Shown here piece after piece: positions 1 through 11,883 of a stretch of 64,000 bases of DNA. The DNA comes from Apteryx mantelli (lineage: Eukaryota; Chordata; Aves; Apterygiformes; Apterygidae). Below the pieces are notes generated by a model. It was not told the DNA's origin. It worked only from the letters and a program-made list of their open reading frames with translations, and ran no database searches. Where the stretch lies: contig NC_089994.1 of NCBI RefSeq assembly GCF_036417845.1, forward strand, positions 17,254,001-17,318,000, in the 5' to 3' direction. The position numbers were made by a program, and so were the translations under genes. Every line of letters begins with the position of its first letter. Position 1 is the stretch's first letter.

Positions 1-1247
<1,247 letters not shown>

Positions 1248-2493
1248 CAGGCCCCTTCCTTAGCTCCCGCTCTGCTTCTGCGCCCGGGCAGTGCCCCTCC
1301 TGCCGTGGCCGTTGCGGCTTCCCGTTCCCTTCCCCTCTGGAAGGAGCCCAAAGCCTTTTGCACACTTCAGCAGCTCCCCAGATGATGTAGCGGCATCACT
1401 TCACCCACGGCTGACAGCAGCCGCGGCCGGGGGTGGAGAACAGCTGCTCTCCCGCAGCCACGCGGCCCACGGCTCCCTGGCAGTCCGCGAGCACTGAGCG
1501 GCACCGCGGGCCAGGAAGGAGGGGGTTGTTGTGCTGATGAGAGCTGGGGTTTGGCTGTGTCTCTGCCCCTTGCAAAACTGCGGGAAAGCCAGGCCCTGCG
1601 GGCTTGGCCGTGACTGTGTTCTTTGGCAGTTGATGCTGGAGGTGGCCCTGATTCTGTTTTACCCTTGTCAGGCTGTTACTGTCTCTCATTTCTGAATGCT
1701 GAGGCCAGAGCTGGTGTAAATCAGCACTGGTTTTGCTTAGCTCACTTAATGTACACTGTGCACCCAAAAAGCACTTGGAGGCAGTTGGAGGTGGGCTGTA
1801 GAAAGCCCTGAGGGCTGTGCACCCCTGCCCCACGGTCAGCTCTCCCCACTGGACAACGCAACGTGTGTTCATCATGAGGGAGCTTCTGCAACTGGGCCCT
1901 TGGTTTGCAGGGCTGCTAGGATGGAGATGGGGACCATGGTGGGGGGCTCAAGGCCCCCGTCCTGCTTCATGCCTGCTCCTAGGGGCCTGGGGAGGACATG
2001 GTGGGGATGAATGCACTTGCTGAGCGTTCCCAGTGAAGCTGGGAAAGCCAACAGCTCTCTGCTGCCTAGTGGAAGGGGATAAACCTGTGCTAGTCTTGGG
2101 CAGGTGGGATCTGATGGCTGCTAGTCACAGCCCAAGGTGAAACAGGCAGCGGCTGTTCATGTGCAGAGGCTTTCAGGGCTGGGAGCTTGGCCAGGCTGGG
2201 AAATCGCAGGACACTGGCACTCCAGGGCATGCAAGGGTGGTGTGAAGTAGGGCTGGGAAGCTGGAGGACAGTGCTGCTGGGATGGACAGATCCAGGAGCT
2301 CCCAGCTGGGCCATGGCAGCCAGCAGAGCAGGGCCGTTGTAGCCTCCTCCTGCCCTGGGAAGGCACAGTGTAATCGCAGCTCTCACGCTGCTGCCACATG
2401 TGCCACACCATGCACAGACACTCCACACCAGTCACCACGCAAACCCAAGCACCGCTCACACCAGCAGCTGGATTTCCTCTAGCCAAAATGCAG
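1248..2493. other. Intergenic gap between converging CCDC63 and MYL2
   Basis: About 1.2 kb separates the two polyadenylation signals. It is moderately GC-rich and I see no exon, RNA gene or clear repeat in it. The genes are tail to tail. Confidence 0.6.
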
Positions 2494-2499
2494 TTTAAT
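2494..2499 (-). terminator. MYL2: MYL2 polyadenylation signal (ATTAAA on minus strand)
   Basis: The plus-strand TTTAAT reads ATTAAA on the gene strand, 176 bases after the stop. No AATAAA is closer. Confidence 0.6.
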
Positions 2500-2674
2500 G
2501 TGGATGCCGTTCAGACTGGTGTTCCCCGTGACAGGCAGGTCCGCAGCACAGCGAGCTGGGCAAGGATGGGATCAAGGAGAGGAGCTGGTGACGGAGGGGG
2601 CAAAAAGACCCCCGGTATGACCTAGAGAGAGGTGGTCCCACGGTGCCAACCCCTGTGCTGAGGGTGAGAGTGGG

Positions 2675-2773
2675 CTAGTCCTTCTCTTCACCGTGTGTAA
2701 TGACGTGGACGAGGTTTTTGTAATCAAGGTTGCCGGAGACATCTGGAGGGAAGGCCGCGAACATCTGATCGAT
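2675..2773 (-). CDS. MYL2: MYL2 exon 7 and stop
   Basis: Ninety-nine bases after the acceptor CTGGCAG. It encodes [20 protein letters not shown] then [12 protein letters not shown] and TAG. The 3' UTR continues to about 2480. Confidence 0.97.
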   Translation of the reverse strand: MDQMFAAFPPDVSGNLDYKNLVHVITHGEEKD

Positions 2774-5700
2774 CTGCCAGGAAAGGGCCGGAGGTGAAAA
2801 CGTGGCACAGGAGGTTTTTGTGTCTGGGGCCAGGAGAAGAGCTGGGGACCCATCTAACCCCCTTTGAAAAGAAACCCCGGGTCTCCTGTGCCCTGCTCAG
2901 CTCGATTGCTGCAGGGTGAGCAGTGGTCGGTGGGTTCTGACAGCACCCTGTTATTTAGCTCAGTAGCCCAGAGGATTCCTTGGAAACGTAATTTTGCCTG
3001 CTTTGCCACCCCACCGTGAGGTCTCAGAGGGGAAATCGAGGTGAAACAGGATGCAGGACCCAATACAGAAGGGGAAGTGGAGCCAGCACAGCTTGGGCAT
3101 GGGCAGGGACAGAGGGAGGCTGGAGGCTGGCGAAAGGGGGGAAGGGTGGGAAGGAGCTTGTACCTCTTCCTGGGAAAACCTCTCGCCCTGTGTCATCAGC
3201 ATTTCTTTGATGCTGCAGATAAGAGAGGATATTGTGAGTATGAGGGAGGCCTCAGTGCGGATCACCTCCCTCCCCTCCCGAGCACCTCTGCACTTACTAG
3301 GCGGATTTCAGGCCTTTGCCCTCTGGATCAAACACCTTGAACGCGTTCAGGATGGTCTCCTCCGGGTCGGCACCTGGGGGTGACAACACCACGTCCGTTA
3401 CAAGCGGTGGAGGAAGAAGCCAGGCGGAGCCTTCTGCTTCCCGCAGCCTCCAGCAGGAAACTCTGGGGGCCGGATGGTCGGGAGAGTCGGCTCCTGTGCG
3501 GCCAGGACGGGAAGCAGCAGGCTGTGCTGCGGGTGGGTTCTGTGGGAATACCAGACTCCCACATCGGCCTGAGCCTTGAGTGTGTGTCATGGCATGGAGA
3601 GGAGCAGATGTACGGTCACAGCGTGCCTGCGAAGCAGGCTGTCACCACCGCCCTGGCATCCGGCATATATCTAATCTCTTGGGTGTATTTATAGAGCTCC
3701 GGGCGTAGGATCTTGGGCCGTATAGCCTCCCGGAGATCTGCAGGGAGGCTGCATGCCTAGCTTCACAAGTGATATGGGGGAGCAGGCGGCCAGGGCAGTT
3801 AGGTCAAAGTCATACTGTACCCAGTTCCCTTGCCAGGGTGACCGTTGGGTACCACCGTTAGCATCAGCAGGCTCTGAGGCATTGCAAGGTCTGCTGTCGC
3901 ATCTTTTTGTGAGGATAGCAGCATTGCAGCCTCTTGTTTGTTTTAAATGCCGGGGAAACTGAGGCGTGTAGACTCGCTCATATCCTCCAACACATGAGAG
4001 GGTGAGAGCAGATGAGATCCAGGTCTCTGACAGGCAGTCCCTGCCCTGCCTTTGGGACTGTTGCTGTCGCAAGACAGCACAAACATTTGGGCACTGGGAC
4101 CTCTCCAGCGGGGTGGTTGCTCTAGGTATGTAACGCACTTTGTCCTATCTGCTGTGTTTTGGGGAGTGGAGGAGGGGAGACCATAGGTTGGTCTGTCTAG
4201 GGTTTCTGGGACGAGGACTGGAGCTGCTGGGGAGAGGGTTTGTTGCAGGTGATGGTCCCACTGAAGCCTCTCTGTACGGGGGTCCCTGTGCTGCTGTTGG
4301 GAGAAGCTGGCGCTAAGGGACGTGGAGGGATAAACTGAAGGAGATGATTCCACAGGAATCTCGTGCTCATCCGCAGGCATCTGCTTTTGGTGTGGGAGAG
4401 TTACTGAGTCAGAGGCATCTTTGCTCTGACCCAGTCTGGCTTGTTCTCGGACTCTGCACCCTGTAGTATTGCAACCAGCATTACCTGCATTTTAATAACC
4501 TTTGCCCATCCTTCTTTAGCAGCTCCCATTTGAGGTCTCCAAGGAGCCTCTGTGATGGGAGCCAGGTCTCACCTGAAAGGGTGGTGGAGGCCCCAGGAGT
4601 TGGGCAATTTGCCCAAGCGGTGCAGGAAACTGGAGATGGTGTGGGTGCCCGCCGAGCCCTCCCTCTGCTCCCCGGGCTCCCTCTCACCCTTGAGTTTCTC
4701 TCCAAACATGGTCAGGAACACAGTAAAGTTAATTGGTCCAGGCGCCTCCTTTATCATCTCTTCAATCTCCTCATTTTTTACATTCAGACGTCCTAGGGGA
4801 GAGCAGTGTTAGGTGAATCAGGTGTCAGGCTGCAAATGTGTGCAGACCTCCAGGGTCTGCTCCATGCATCGAGGGGCTAAAGACACAAATAGGAAGCCTT
4901 TCCCTGGAGGTCTTTCCCCTGCCGGAGGGAAGCGGCAGAGGCTGCAGCCCGGGGGAACCATCTCTGACAAGAGCAGTAGCAAGAGCGGGGAGGGGAGAAT
5001 CCTGTGCTGACAGAGGATGGCATGGGCTGGACATGTCCGGCTCTGTTTTCTTCAGGCTTCAGGATCACAGATAAGAGGACTGCAAAGGACTGAGCTGTGC
5101 TAGTCCATTCCCCTGCCCCATGGCAGGATCAGCTCTGCTTCAGTCCTCTGTGGAAAGCATTTGTCCAGCCTGCTCTCAAAGCCACCATTGCTGTGGGTTC
5201 CCCCAGCTCTCAGGTGAACTGCTGTAATCATTAGGACGTCGTGAGCTGAATTCATTCCTGGCTACGACTGTCAGACCCAAACAGGACTGAGTGCCTGCGT
5301 CCTTTTACCTGGGGTGTGGTTGTCTTTGGCAATCCCTAGACCCATCACTGGTTCGTGCTGGCCTCACTGATGGGAAAGCCAAGCTTGCGACTTCACAGCT
5401 TTCCACAAATCCTGAAAATCCCCACAAAGCCTGTGAACCCAGGGATGCCGTGGGACGGGTACAGCAAGGTGCTTTTTGGCATGAGAGAACAAAGGGAACA
5501 TTTGGCTCCGTATAAGCCAGAAGCTGGTTCTCTCTGGTACCTATAGGATTAAACACCTGCTGCTACGGGAGCTGCTCTGGTACACCACGTGTATGATCTG
5601 CTCATCTAATAGAAGTGATTTGGGATCAGGAGGTTTTCAGCAAAACAGACATGAGATCCACTTACCCACTGGGGCCTGCTTAAATGGAGACTCATGGGTG

Positions 5701-7516
5701 ATTTCTCAGTTAATAGTTTTACTGTCATCAAAGCTTTTGGGAAGGAGAGATTCCTAACAGGGGACTCACCAAGTGCGGCAAACGTGTCTCTCAGATCCGC
5801 CTTGTCGATGAAGCCGTCTCGGTTCTGATCCATGATGGTGAATGCCTGGGAAGAACAGGGAGCACAGGGAGAGGGAGAGCTGTCAGCCCTGGTGAAGGCT
5901 TTAGTACCCTCCTCTTCCTCCCATCGCCTTCAAGGGGAACAGAGGGCCTCGAGTCCTGCACGGGATGGGGCTGTGGGAGTCCTCACTCAGCAAAGGAGCA
6001 ACAGTTGCTGCAGTCGTCCAGCAGCAATTCTGGCCCTTTGGCAGTGGCAGTGCAGGGTGACGGCTTCCTACGGCAGCCCAAACCCTAATGCCACGCAGAC
6101 CCTGGGCCGTGGCCAGAGCCACCTTGCACTGGGATGGGACGAGCTGGGGAGGGCAGCGTGAGCCATCAACTGCCCCAGCTGGGACCAGTTGTCCCAGTAA
6201 TTGGGATCTACACATGGCCGTGTGTCAGCTGTGCAAGAGGTAGGTCACGATGAGCTCCTTGCACTGCGGGTGGGAGTTAGCTGGGGTGATGTGTTCCTGC
6301 TCTCGCTCGCGGATGCTGCCAGCTGTGTGTGCCGTCATTCCCTCCTCTGCGGGGTGCGTGCTCCTAGGAAGCTTTGAGGCAATTCCACATTTAACAATGT
6401 CTCTGAATCGTTATTCTCACTTTTAAAATAAAACAACTTAAAAATGGGCATGCCACCTCTTGTTGCAAACCAGCCACCCCTGATCTGAAAGCACGGTGTC
6501 ATGCTGCGCTGAAGGTCATGCTGGGTCAAGGACCCTTGGTCATTTCTACGAAATCCACCTACCTCTTTGAATTCCTGGATCTGGGCCTGCTCGAACATAG
6601 AGAAGACGTTGGAATTAGCACCCTCAATCCTCTTCTTGGCTTTCTTGGGTGCCTGCAGGGATTCAAGTATGTATCACTAACTCGCTGTCTTTTTATAGTG
6701 TGGAATAAAAGCATGAAACTACCCTATTCTTAGTCATAAGTCCTTCACGGTAGCTCTAGGCTGGTGCCTGCTGTGCTGTCGTCCCTGGGCACTTGGTGGT
6801 TTCCCAGCACATTGCTCAGGAGTTGTGGGCACATGCGGTGCTCAGAGACACTGAGGGATGTACAGATTTCTGCTTACACTACAGCTCCATCCTTGCTCTC
6901 CTGATGAATTTTGCCAAATAGGTGACAGGAAGGATGAGCTGGAGAATCACTTGGCAAGCAAAGCCAAACGTTTGCTTATTAAAAAATCTGTCTCCTCCTG
7001 CACTGAGGCTTGACTTGTCTTTTAAACAGGAGATGAGGACAGACTCGCTCGCTATGCTGCCTTGCTAGGCCTGTCAATCATCCTGTCTTTCCTGTTGCAC
7101 ACACTCCTGCAACTTCTCCCTTCTAACCGAGGGCTTCTGCCAAGAAGAAACAGCGGGAGAGTTTCGGGGGACAGAACTACCCCCTCACGGCAGAGAGGAA
7201 GGGGAAGAAAAAAGATGACATTTGGACCCCAAAGCGGTTTGTTCTGTTTAGAAAGCTCTGCTGGCTGCCACTAGCATGGGAGATACCTCTCTGCTCCCGC
7301 TTCTCCCCGCTCTTCCCTGCAGGGAGCAGGGATGCTGCCACTGTGGCCAGAAGCTCCCCAGCTTGTTCAACCTTTTTCCAGAGCAGGAGGGATCCTGGCC
7401 TCGGATCTCTGGAGCCTCCGTGGCTCCCTGCCCATTAAAACTATCCTGGCAAAGAAAACTAACGCCATGGATGGCACCTCTTCCCGCGGCAGCCTCGGGC
7501 GCTCGGTACTCACCAT
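2675..7516 (-). CDS. MYL2: MYL2, cardiac/slow-muscle myosin regulatory light chain (complete, 7 coding exons)
   Basis: This is the regulatory light chain that wraps the neck of the myosin heavy chain in ventricular and slow muscle sarcomeres and tunes cross-bridge kinetics through MLCK phosphorylation. Seven exons on the minus strand join to 498 bases, that is 165 codons plus TAG. All junctions are GT/AG: 7514-7516, 6563-6652, 5770-5845, 4688-4792, 3298-3373, 3164-3212 and 2675-2773. The basic N-terminus (PKKAKKR) precedes Ser15 in GANSNVFS, the conserved phosphorylation site. The one intact Ca/Mg EF-hand loop is [12 protein letters not shown] at residues 37-48; the other EF-hand lobes are degenerate, as is normal for the family. 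The C-terminus is GEEKD. The segment GKGLKSAY is one residue shorter than human GKGVLKADY, which gives 165 rather than 166 residues. CCDC63 and CUX2 on either side support the identity. Confidence 0.97.
3164..3212 (-). CDS. MYL2: MYL2 exon 6
   Basis: Forty-nine bases between CTGCAG and GTACAAG. It completes Tyr and encodes [16 protein letters not shown]. Intron 5 above it is only 85 bases long. Confidence 0.95.
3298..3373 (-). CDS. MYL2: MYL2 exon 5
   Basis: Seventy-six bases between CCCCCAG and GTAAGTG. It encodes [20 protein letters not shown] then LKSA and two bases of Tyr. It is one codon shorter than I recall for human (79 bases). The in-frame TAG that appears at the exon end is split by the donor and becomes TAC after splicing. 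Confidence 0.95.
3944..3968 (-). repeat. Possible MIR SINE core scrap in MYL2 intron 4
   Basis: The phrase GGGGAAACTGAGGC matches the reverse strand of the MIR core. Only about 20 bases match, so this is weak. Confidence 0.3.
4688..4792 (-). CDS. MYL2: MYL2 exon 4
   Basis: One hundred and five bases between CCCCTAG and GTGAGAG. It encodes [20 protein letters not shown] followed by [14 protein letters not shown], the linker and second lobe, and ends with one base of the next Gly. Confidence 0.97.
5085..5240 (-). mobile_element. Old CR1-like LINE remnant in MYL2 intron 3
   Basis: The segment GCTAGTCCATTCCCCTGCC followed by TTTGTCCAGCCTGCTCTCAA resembles the reverse strand of the 3' part of avian CR1 elements (…CTAGTCCAACCCCCTGC…TTTGTCCAACCTGTTCTTAA…). 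It is heavily diverged. The element would read in the same direction as MYL2. Confidence 0.5.
5770..5845 (-). CDS. MYL2: MYL2 exon 3 (EF-hand 1)
   Basis: Seventy-six bases between CCCAG and GTGAGT. It encodes [20 protein letters not shown] and TFAAL plus the first base of Gly. It contains the divalent-cation loop with Asp37, Asn39, Asp41 and Asp48. Confidence 0.97.
6563..6652 (-). CDS. MYL2: MYL2 exon 2 (residues 2-31)
   Basis: Ninety bases, phase 0 at both ends, between CTGCAG and GTAGGT. It encodes [20 protein letters not shown] and the start of the first EF-hand helix (QIQEFKE). It holds the phosphorylatable Ser15. Confidence 0.97.
7514..7516 (-). CDS. MYL2: MYL2 coding exon 1 (start codon only)
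   Basis: The minus strand reads AAGTC-ATG followed at once by the donor GTGAGT (7513-7508), so this exon encodes only Met1. This is the known organisation of vertebrate MYL2. The 5' UTR extends to roughly 7565. Confidence 0.93.
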
Positions 7517-7589
7517 GACTTCGCACAGCTGCTGGTGTTGCTGCAGGAGGAATCTCGGAGGCAGTCCCTCCGTTCTCCCCCGGCCGAAA

Positions 7590-7641
7590 CAATAAATACC
7601 TCCCATTCCAGTTTAAAAATAACCCCATGCCCACTTTTGGC
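7590..7641 (-). promoter_or_regulatory. MYL2: MYL2 core promoter with HF-1a and HF-1b/MEF2 sites
   Basis: On the gene strand, in order towards the start, the sites are HF-1a CCAAAAGTGG (7640-7631), then an AT-rich MEF2/HF-1b box GGTTATTTTTAA (7624-7613), then a TATA-like TATTTATT (7598-7591). These have the same order and nearly the same spacing as the well-studied cardiac enhancer of mammalian MLC-2v. The start site is expected near 7562-7568, giving a 5' UTR of about 50 bases. A CATTCC (M-CAT) word lies between the two boxes on the plus strand (7604-7609). This arrangement explains heart-restricted expression. Confidence 0.85.
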
Positions 7642-9590
7642 TGTGATAGGTAAGTCAGCCGCCCCCAGCTCTGTTGTCTCTGGCTTGCTCCGTCCCTCTC
7701 TCGCTAATCTGGAATAGCAGCTTGTTGTCAGCGGCTGACGTGACATGCGAGACACAGAGGGTTTCAAGGTTACCGACGCGCCGGGCGGCCCGGCGGCTCC
7801 CGCATGGGAGATACCGACCCCGGGCGCGCGCCGCTGCTCTTGCAGGAGCGCTCCCACCTGCGTTTGTCAGTCGGTCGGCAGCAGGACGGCCGCGCGGGAC
7901 GGTGCCGTGCCGGGAAGGAGGATTCAGCCCGGGGAGCGAGGCTTCCCGCTGCGCTCCCAGGCCACGGTGGCGTGCCGCCCCTCGGCACGTGTGTTGGGGT
8001 GCCAAGCCATGGAGGATGGAGCCCCGGCTCCTTCCGGCTGCAGTCCCCTGGCCTGAGGGATGCGGATGTTTTGCTGGGAGACTTCAGGAGCCTGTTTGGC
8101 CCCATCGCAGCTCCCGTGTGCCCAAGGCTGGGGGTCGCTTGGCCGCCAGTGATGGGGGAGCCATTGGGTGCAATGGGGTCCCTCCCTGGCAATGCCCGAA
8201 GAGCCAGAAACAGTGAGAGCGACTGTCCCTGGCCGAAGGGGACGGTCCCGGCTGTGCCGCACCCCGCTCGGAGGCCGGGACACGGCGCCGTGCCAGCGAG
8301 GGCCGGCCGAGGCCAGAGGCGGATGCTGCGGCCCGCGCAGCCGGGCAGGAACACAGCGCTCCCGTCTCGCGTGCCGCCCCCCGCCGAGGCACCTGTCGCC
8401 CAGCTGAGCCCAACACTTGCTCCGGCCTCGGCCAGGGAACCGTTGCTCCGGCTCGCCGGGCACTGCGATCCCCCTGCGCACGCAAACGGACCGTGCCGTC
8501 GCCCCCCAGCACGAGGGGCTCCAGTGTGCACGGGCCAGTGGCGCCTGGCGCGCTGGGTGGGCTGCGTGCGGTGGCGAGGCCAGCTGTGCTCGTTAGCGGC
8601 GGCTGCTGCTTAACGAGGACAGACATTTGGCAGGGGAGAGCGAGGAGGGCTGGGAGGCGTCTGGGAACAAAAGGGGACGGCCTTGCGCCAGCACTTGTGA
8701 AACCGGATCCCCCCGCGCGCCCGGCGCTGCCAGCACGCCGCTGCCCTTGTTCGCCCAGAGGACACAAATATCATTTTTAATTCCCCGGCAGCCGCTGCTC
8801 GGTCGCACCTCCGCCTGGCCCGGCACCGGGGGAGTCTGGGCGGCCGGTGCGGCCGGAGAGTGGCACGGAGGAGGAAAGCCGGCGGGCTGCGCCGGGGCGG
8901 CCCCAAAATACCCTGCCCTGGCTGCCGGGGAGCCCGCAGGCGGGCGATGAGCCGGATGCATCGCGGCACGGCGACGAGCCGGATGCATCGTGGCACGGCC
9001 GCGACCTCGACGCAAAGCGCAGCTGAATTCAGCGGCCGGCCGAGCTCAATTACCTTAATTTGTGGCAGTAGGGAAAAATCCATAAACATCAGGGCAGCGA
9101 TGCGGAGCGGTTTAACGGGACCGGTCGGCCGCGGAGCCGCCGGCGCTGCCCAGGCGCTGTCGGGCCCTGAGCGCCTGCTGCCCCGCCGTGCAGGGAGCCG
9201 GGGAGCTTCCCCCAAATATTCCCTGGGGAGGAAGTGCCGTTTGCACCCGCGCAGCCTGGACGAGGTCGGGCCCCGGGTCCTGCCTGGCCGGGGCGCGCGG
9301 GGCTCCCAGTGTACGGCCGCGCGCGCCAGGGCAGAGCGCGGCACAAGCCTCCTGGCCGGGCAGCGGGTGCAGATGGCTGCGTGTGTATCCGCTGGCATTT
9401 GTAGCACGGTGCATCTGCTCCGCTGTTCACTTCTCGCTGTCACGCATAATCCTCCGTGCTGCAGGGGCCGGATCCTGACCCCCCTTAGAGGACCTGAGTC
9501 CGACCCGGGGCTGGAGGCAGGCCCCTGGCAGGCCTGTTCCTTCCCCTGCTGCTGATATTCAGGGACTTATCGGCATCCAGGAAAAAACAA
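7642..9590. other. GC/CpG-rich DNA upstream of MYL2
   Basis: This is mostly GC-rich sequence with no exon that I can support. Two short AT-richer islands (8758-8790 and 9020-9110, the latter with AATTACCTTAATTTGTGG) have the look of constrained non-coding DNA. The long open frames here are chance. Confidence 0.5.
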
Positions 9591-9598
9591 GGGCTTAA

Positions 9599-9642
9599 AA
9601 AATATATATATTATATATATATATATATATGTGTGTATGTTT
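9599..9642. repeat. (AT)n/(GT)n microsatellite
   Basis: An alternating AT run with one interruption passes into a short GTGTGTATGT tail. Confidence 0.95.
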
Positions 9643-10069
9643 ATAGAGGTTGGTAGTGGACAAAAGAGCTATTGGGAAGCGGCTGCGGCACATGAATGGA
9701 TGTCAGGGAATAACATATGTGTCTGTGCAATGACAAAATCAAGCATTGTCCCTTCTTATCTGCAAAAGAGCCTGTGTTTTACATGAAAACGCCTTTCTAA
9801 TTAATAGGACAGCCCCTCTTGAGCTCGATAAAAAATGGAGTCAAAAGGATTTGATTAACCCCTGCTCTTTTCAAGGCGCCTGCTCTGCCTCGGCGAGGCG
9901 CGTGCCTGCACCCGAACCGAGCCGCGCTCAGCCTGGCCGCGGCCGATAGCGTCCGTCCTCACCCCAGCGGCGCTGCTTTCCGGGGGGCTCCCGGGGGGCC
10001 GCCGCAGCCCAGCAGGTCGCGGCGCTGCTCAGGACGGGGCTGCGGCAGGGGCATCCCACCCTGGTGCGA

Positions 10070-10560
10070 GTGCTCCTTCCCAGCCGCTGCGGGAATATAT
10101 TCCTCATGAATATATTTTGCTCCCACCAATATTTTTTTCCGCAATCAGATCCATTTGACTAAACTGATACATATGTATACACGCTGATACATTCCCATTC
10201 AAACCAATGTAAATTACCTTTGACCAATACATTTTCCTGGGAAATCAATGCATTTTAACACTAGATAATATTTATGAAATTGAATTTTTTATTGAAGCTA
10301 ATGCAATTCTCTTCTATTTTATGCATTTTTATTAAACTAATGCATTTTAAATTAAACTATTGTATATTAACTACAATGGCTGTTGGTACTTACAGTAAAA
10401 TAATATATGTTGGCTGAAATCAATACATATTCCAAACCTAGGATTTTCCAGTTAACAAGGCTATATCAAATATAACAAATGCATGTAGCTACTTAATTTG
10501 ATGCTTATATACACTGGCTGGTGTATTTGTTTATTGGTAATGATTATTTTTAAAAGGGGA
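10070..10560. promoter_or_regulatory. AT-rich intergenic block with homotypic AAT(A/G)CATTTT words
   Basis: About 490 bases of AT-rich DNA lie between GC-rich flanks. The words AATACATTTT (10226), AATGCATTTT (10247 and 10339), ATGCATTTTT (10321) and looser forms recur every 20-80 bases. ATGCAT is a POU/octamer-like core. It could be an enhancer with clustered homeodomain sites or a decayed tandem repeat. Confidence 0.4.
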
Positions 10561-10589
10561 AAGCTTATTAAAGGTAGAAAGATGGATTT

Positions 10590-11240
10590 CTGTGCAGCTC
10601 GGTGCTGCGGTTTGGAGCTGGCGGAGGCTGGCTGGGGGCCCGCGAGCCCGGCGCCCTCACGCTCGCTGCCGAGGGCGGCTCGGAGGTTGCCCGCGTGTCC
10701 CGGCGCTGGCTGGCCACGGAAGCAGCAGGAGGCAGGGGCTGGGCAGGGCGCTTCCGACACCGACCGCCTCTGTGCCCTTGGCCACATCCCTGCGCCTTGG
10801 TTTCTGTCGCGTGGGGGTTCGGGCGCTTCTTTCCCTGTTCCTTCGGACTCATCCTCGCTCGGCACAGCCCTCTTTGCTGCCCTTTCGGCAGGCAGCTTCT
10901 TCATGGACTTTCAAAGAGTTTCATCCATCTCCCTTTGGCATCCAGAAGGTTTCAGCGTCTAACTGTTTATTCCAGACAGACTTAATTTAGTAGCTCTGCC
11001 TGATTCAGCTCTGTTTTCACTGGGACGAATCCATCACCGCCGTAATCTCCAGGAGGATTTGCGCAGCTTGGTCTTGGGGCCGAGGAAGAGCAGCAGAGCC
11101 GGGAGCCGTCCGGCCTGAGGACAGGGTCGCTGGCACAGGGTTAGGCCATGGATGGGGTGAGGATGGCCGCTGCCTCCAGGCTGCCAGCCCGTCCCAGAGG
11201 TGCGCCCCACGCCGTGTGCAGGATGCGGCCCCTGAAGGAG
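10590..11240. other. GC-rich spacer
   Basis: I see no gene, repeat or motif cluster here. Confidence 0.5.
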
Positions 11241-11264
11241 GCAGCGATCCTGGCCTCCCGTGCC

Positions 11265-11415
11265 GCGATTGATGGGGCAAAGCCATAAATAGCAGCATTA
11301 TTTGCCGGGCACATGCTGAACGGCGCCATAGTGGAGATAATTTCGGCGAAGCAATAAAAGAGGAAAATTAATTAAAGAGCATGTGCTAATTGCAGCGGGA
11401 ACGTGCCTGGCAATA
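11265..11415. promoter_or_regulatory. Candidate conserved non-coding element
   Basis: An island rich in AT words (AATAGCAGCATTATTTGCC, AGGAAAATTAATTAAAGAGC, TGCTAATTGC) sits in GC-rich DNA. The homeodomain-type TAATT words and near absence of CpG suggest constraint. No alignment was made. Confidence 0.35.
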
Positions 11416-11639
11416 AGTCGCCGTGGCAGAAATGCGGCTGGTCGCACTCCGGCGGAGGAGCCGTGGGCACCCACCCCACGCGCCCCACTCCCCCGGCGTG
11501 GGGACCAGCGCCACGCGCGGGGGCACAGAGAGCTGAGCCCGGGCACAGCTCGGTGCATGCTCTGCTGGCAGGCAGGGGCGGCAGGAGCACGGTGGGCTCC
11601 CGGGGTGCCCGAGGGGTCACTGTGCCCCCTCGTGTCACT

Positions 11640-11790
11640 CTGTTCCCCTGGTGTCCCACGGTGTCGTCCTCGGTGTCCTCCGGTGTGCCCCCCATGTCCC
11701 GCTGTCCCCCGGTTTCTCCCCATGCCCCCCATGTCCCCCTCCGCCCTCCCCGGTGTCCCCCGTGTCCCCCCCGTGTCCCCTCGGCCCGGC
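11640..11790. repeat. Pyrimidine-rich minisatellite-like tract (GTGTCCCC words)
   Basis: Irregular repetition of GGTGTCC, CATGTCCCCC and CGTGTCCCCC. It is pyrimidine-rich on the plus strand. Confidence 0.6.
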
Positions 11791-11883
11791 CCGGCCGGAC
11801 GCGCTGCAGCCCCGGCGGCGGCCGCCAGGTGGCGCCGTTGTCGCGGGCGCGGGGCTACGCGGGCGCTGCCCGGGCCCGGCAGG

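Larger units (their letters stand above)
2774..7513 (-). other. MYL2: MYL2 introns 1-6
   Basis: The introns are 6653-7513, 5846-6562, 4793-5769, 3374-4687, 3213-3297 and 2774-3163. Apart from the CR1-like and MIR-like remnants listed separately, I see no further gene or repeat in them. Confidence 0.9.

Noticed and set aside
3298-3302. Apparent in-frame TAG at the end of MYL2 exon 5
   Set aside because: The exon ends after TA at the donor. Exon 6 supplies C to make TAC (Tyr).
7770-8613. Overlapping long frames on both strands upstream of MYL2
   Set aside because: Simultaneous opening on both strands is typical of stop-poor GC-rich DNA and shows no protein similarity.
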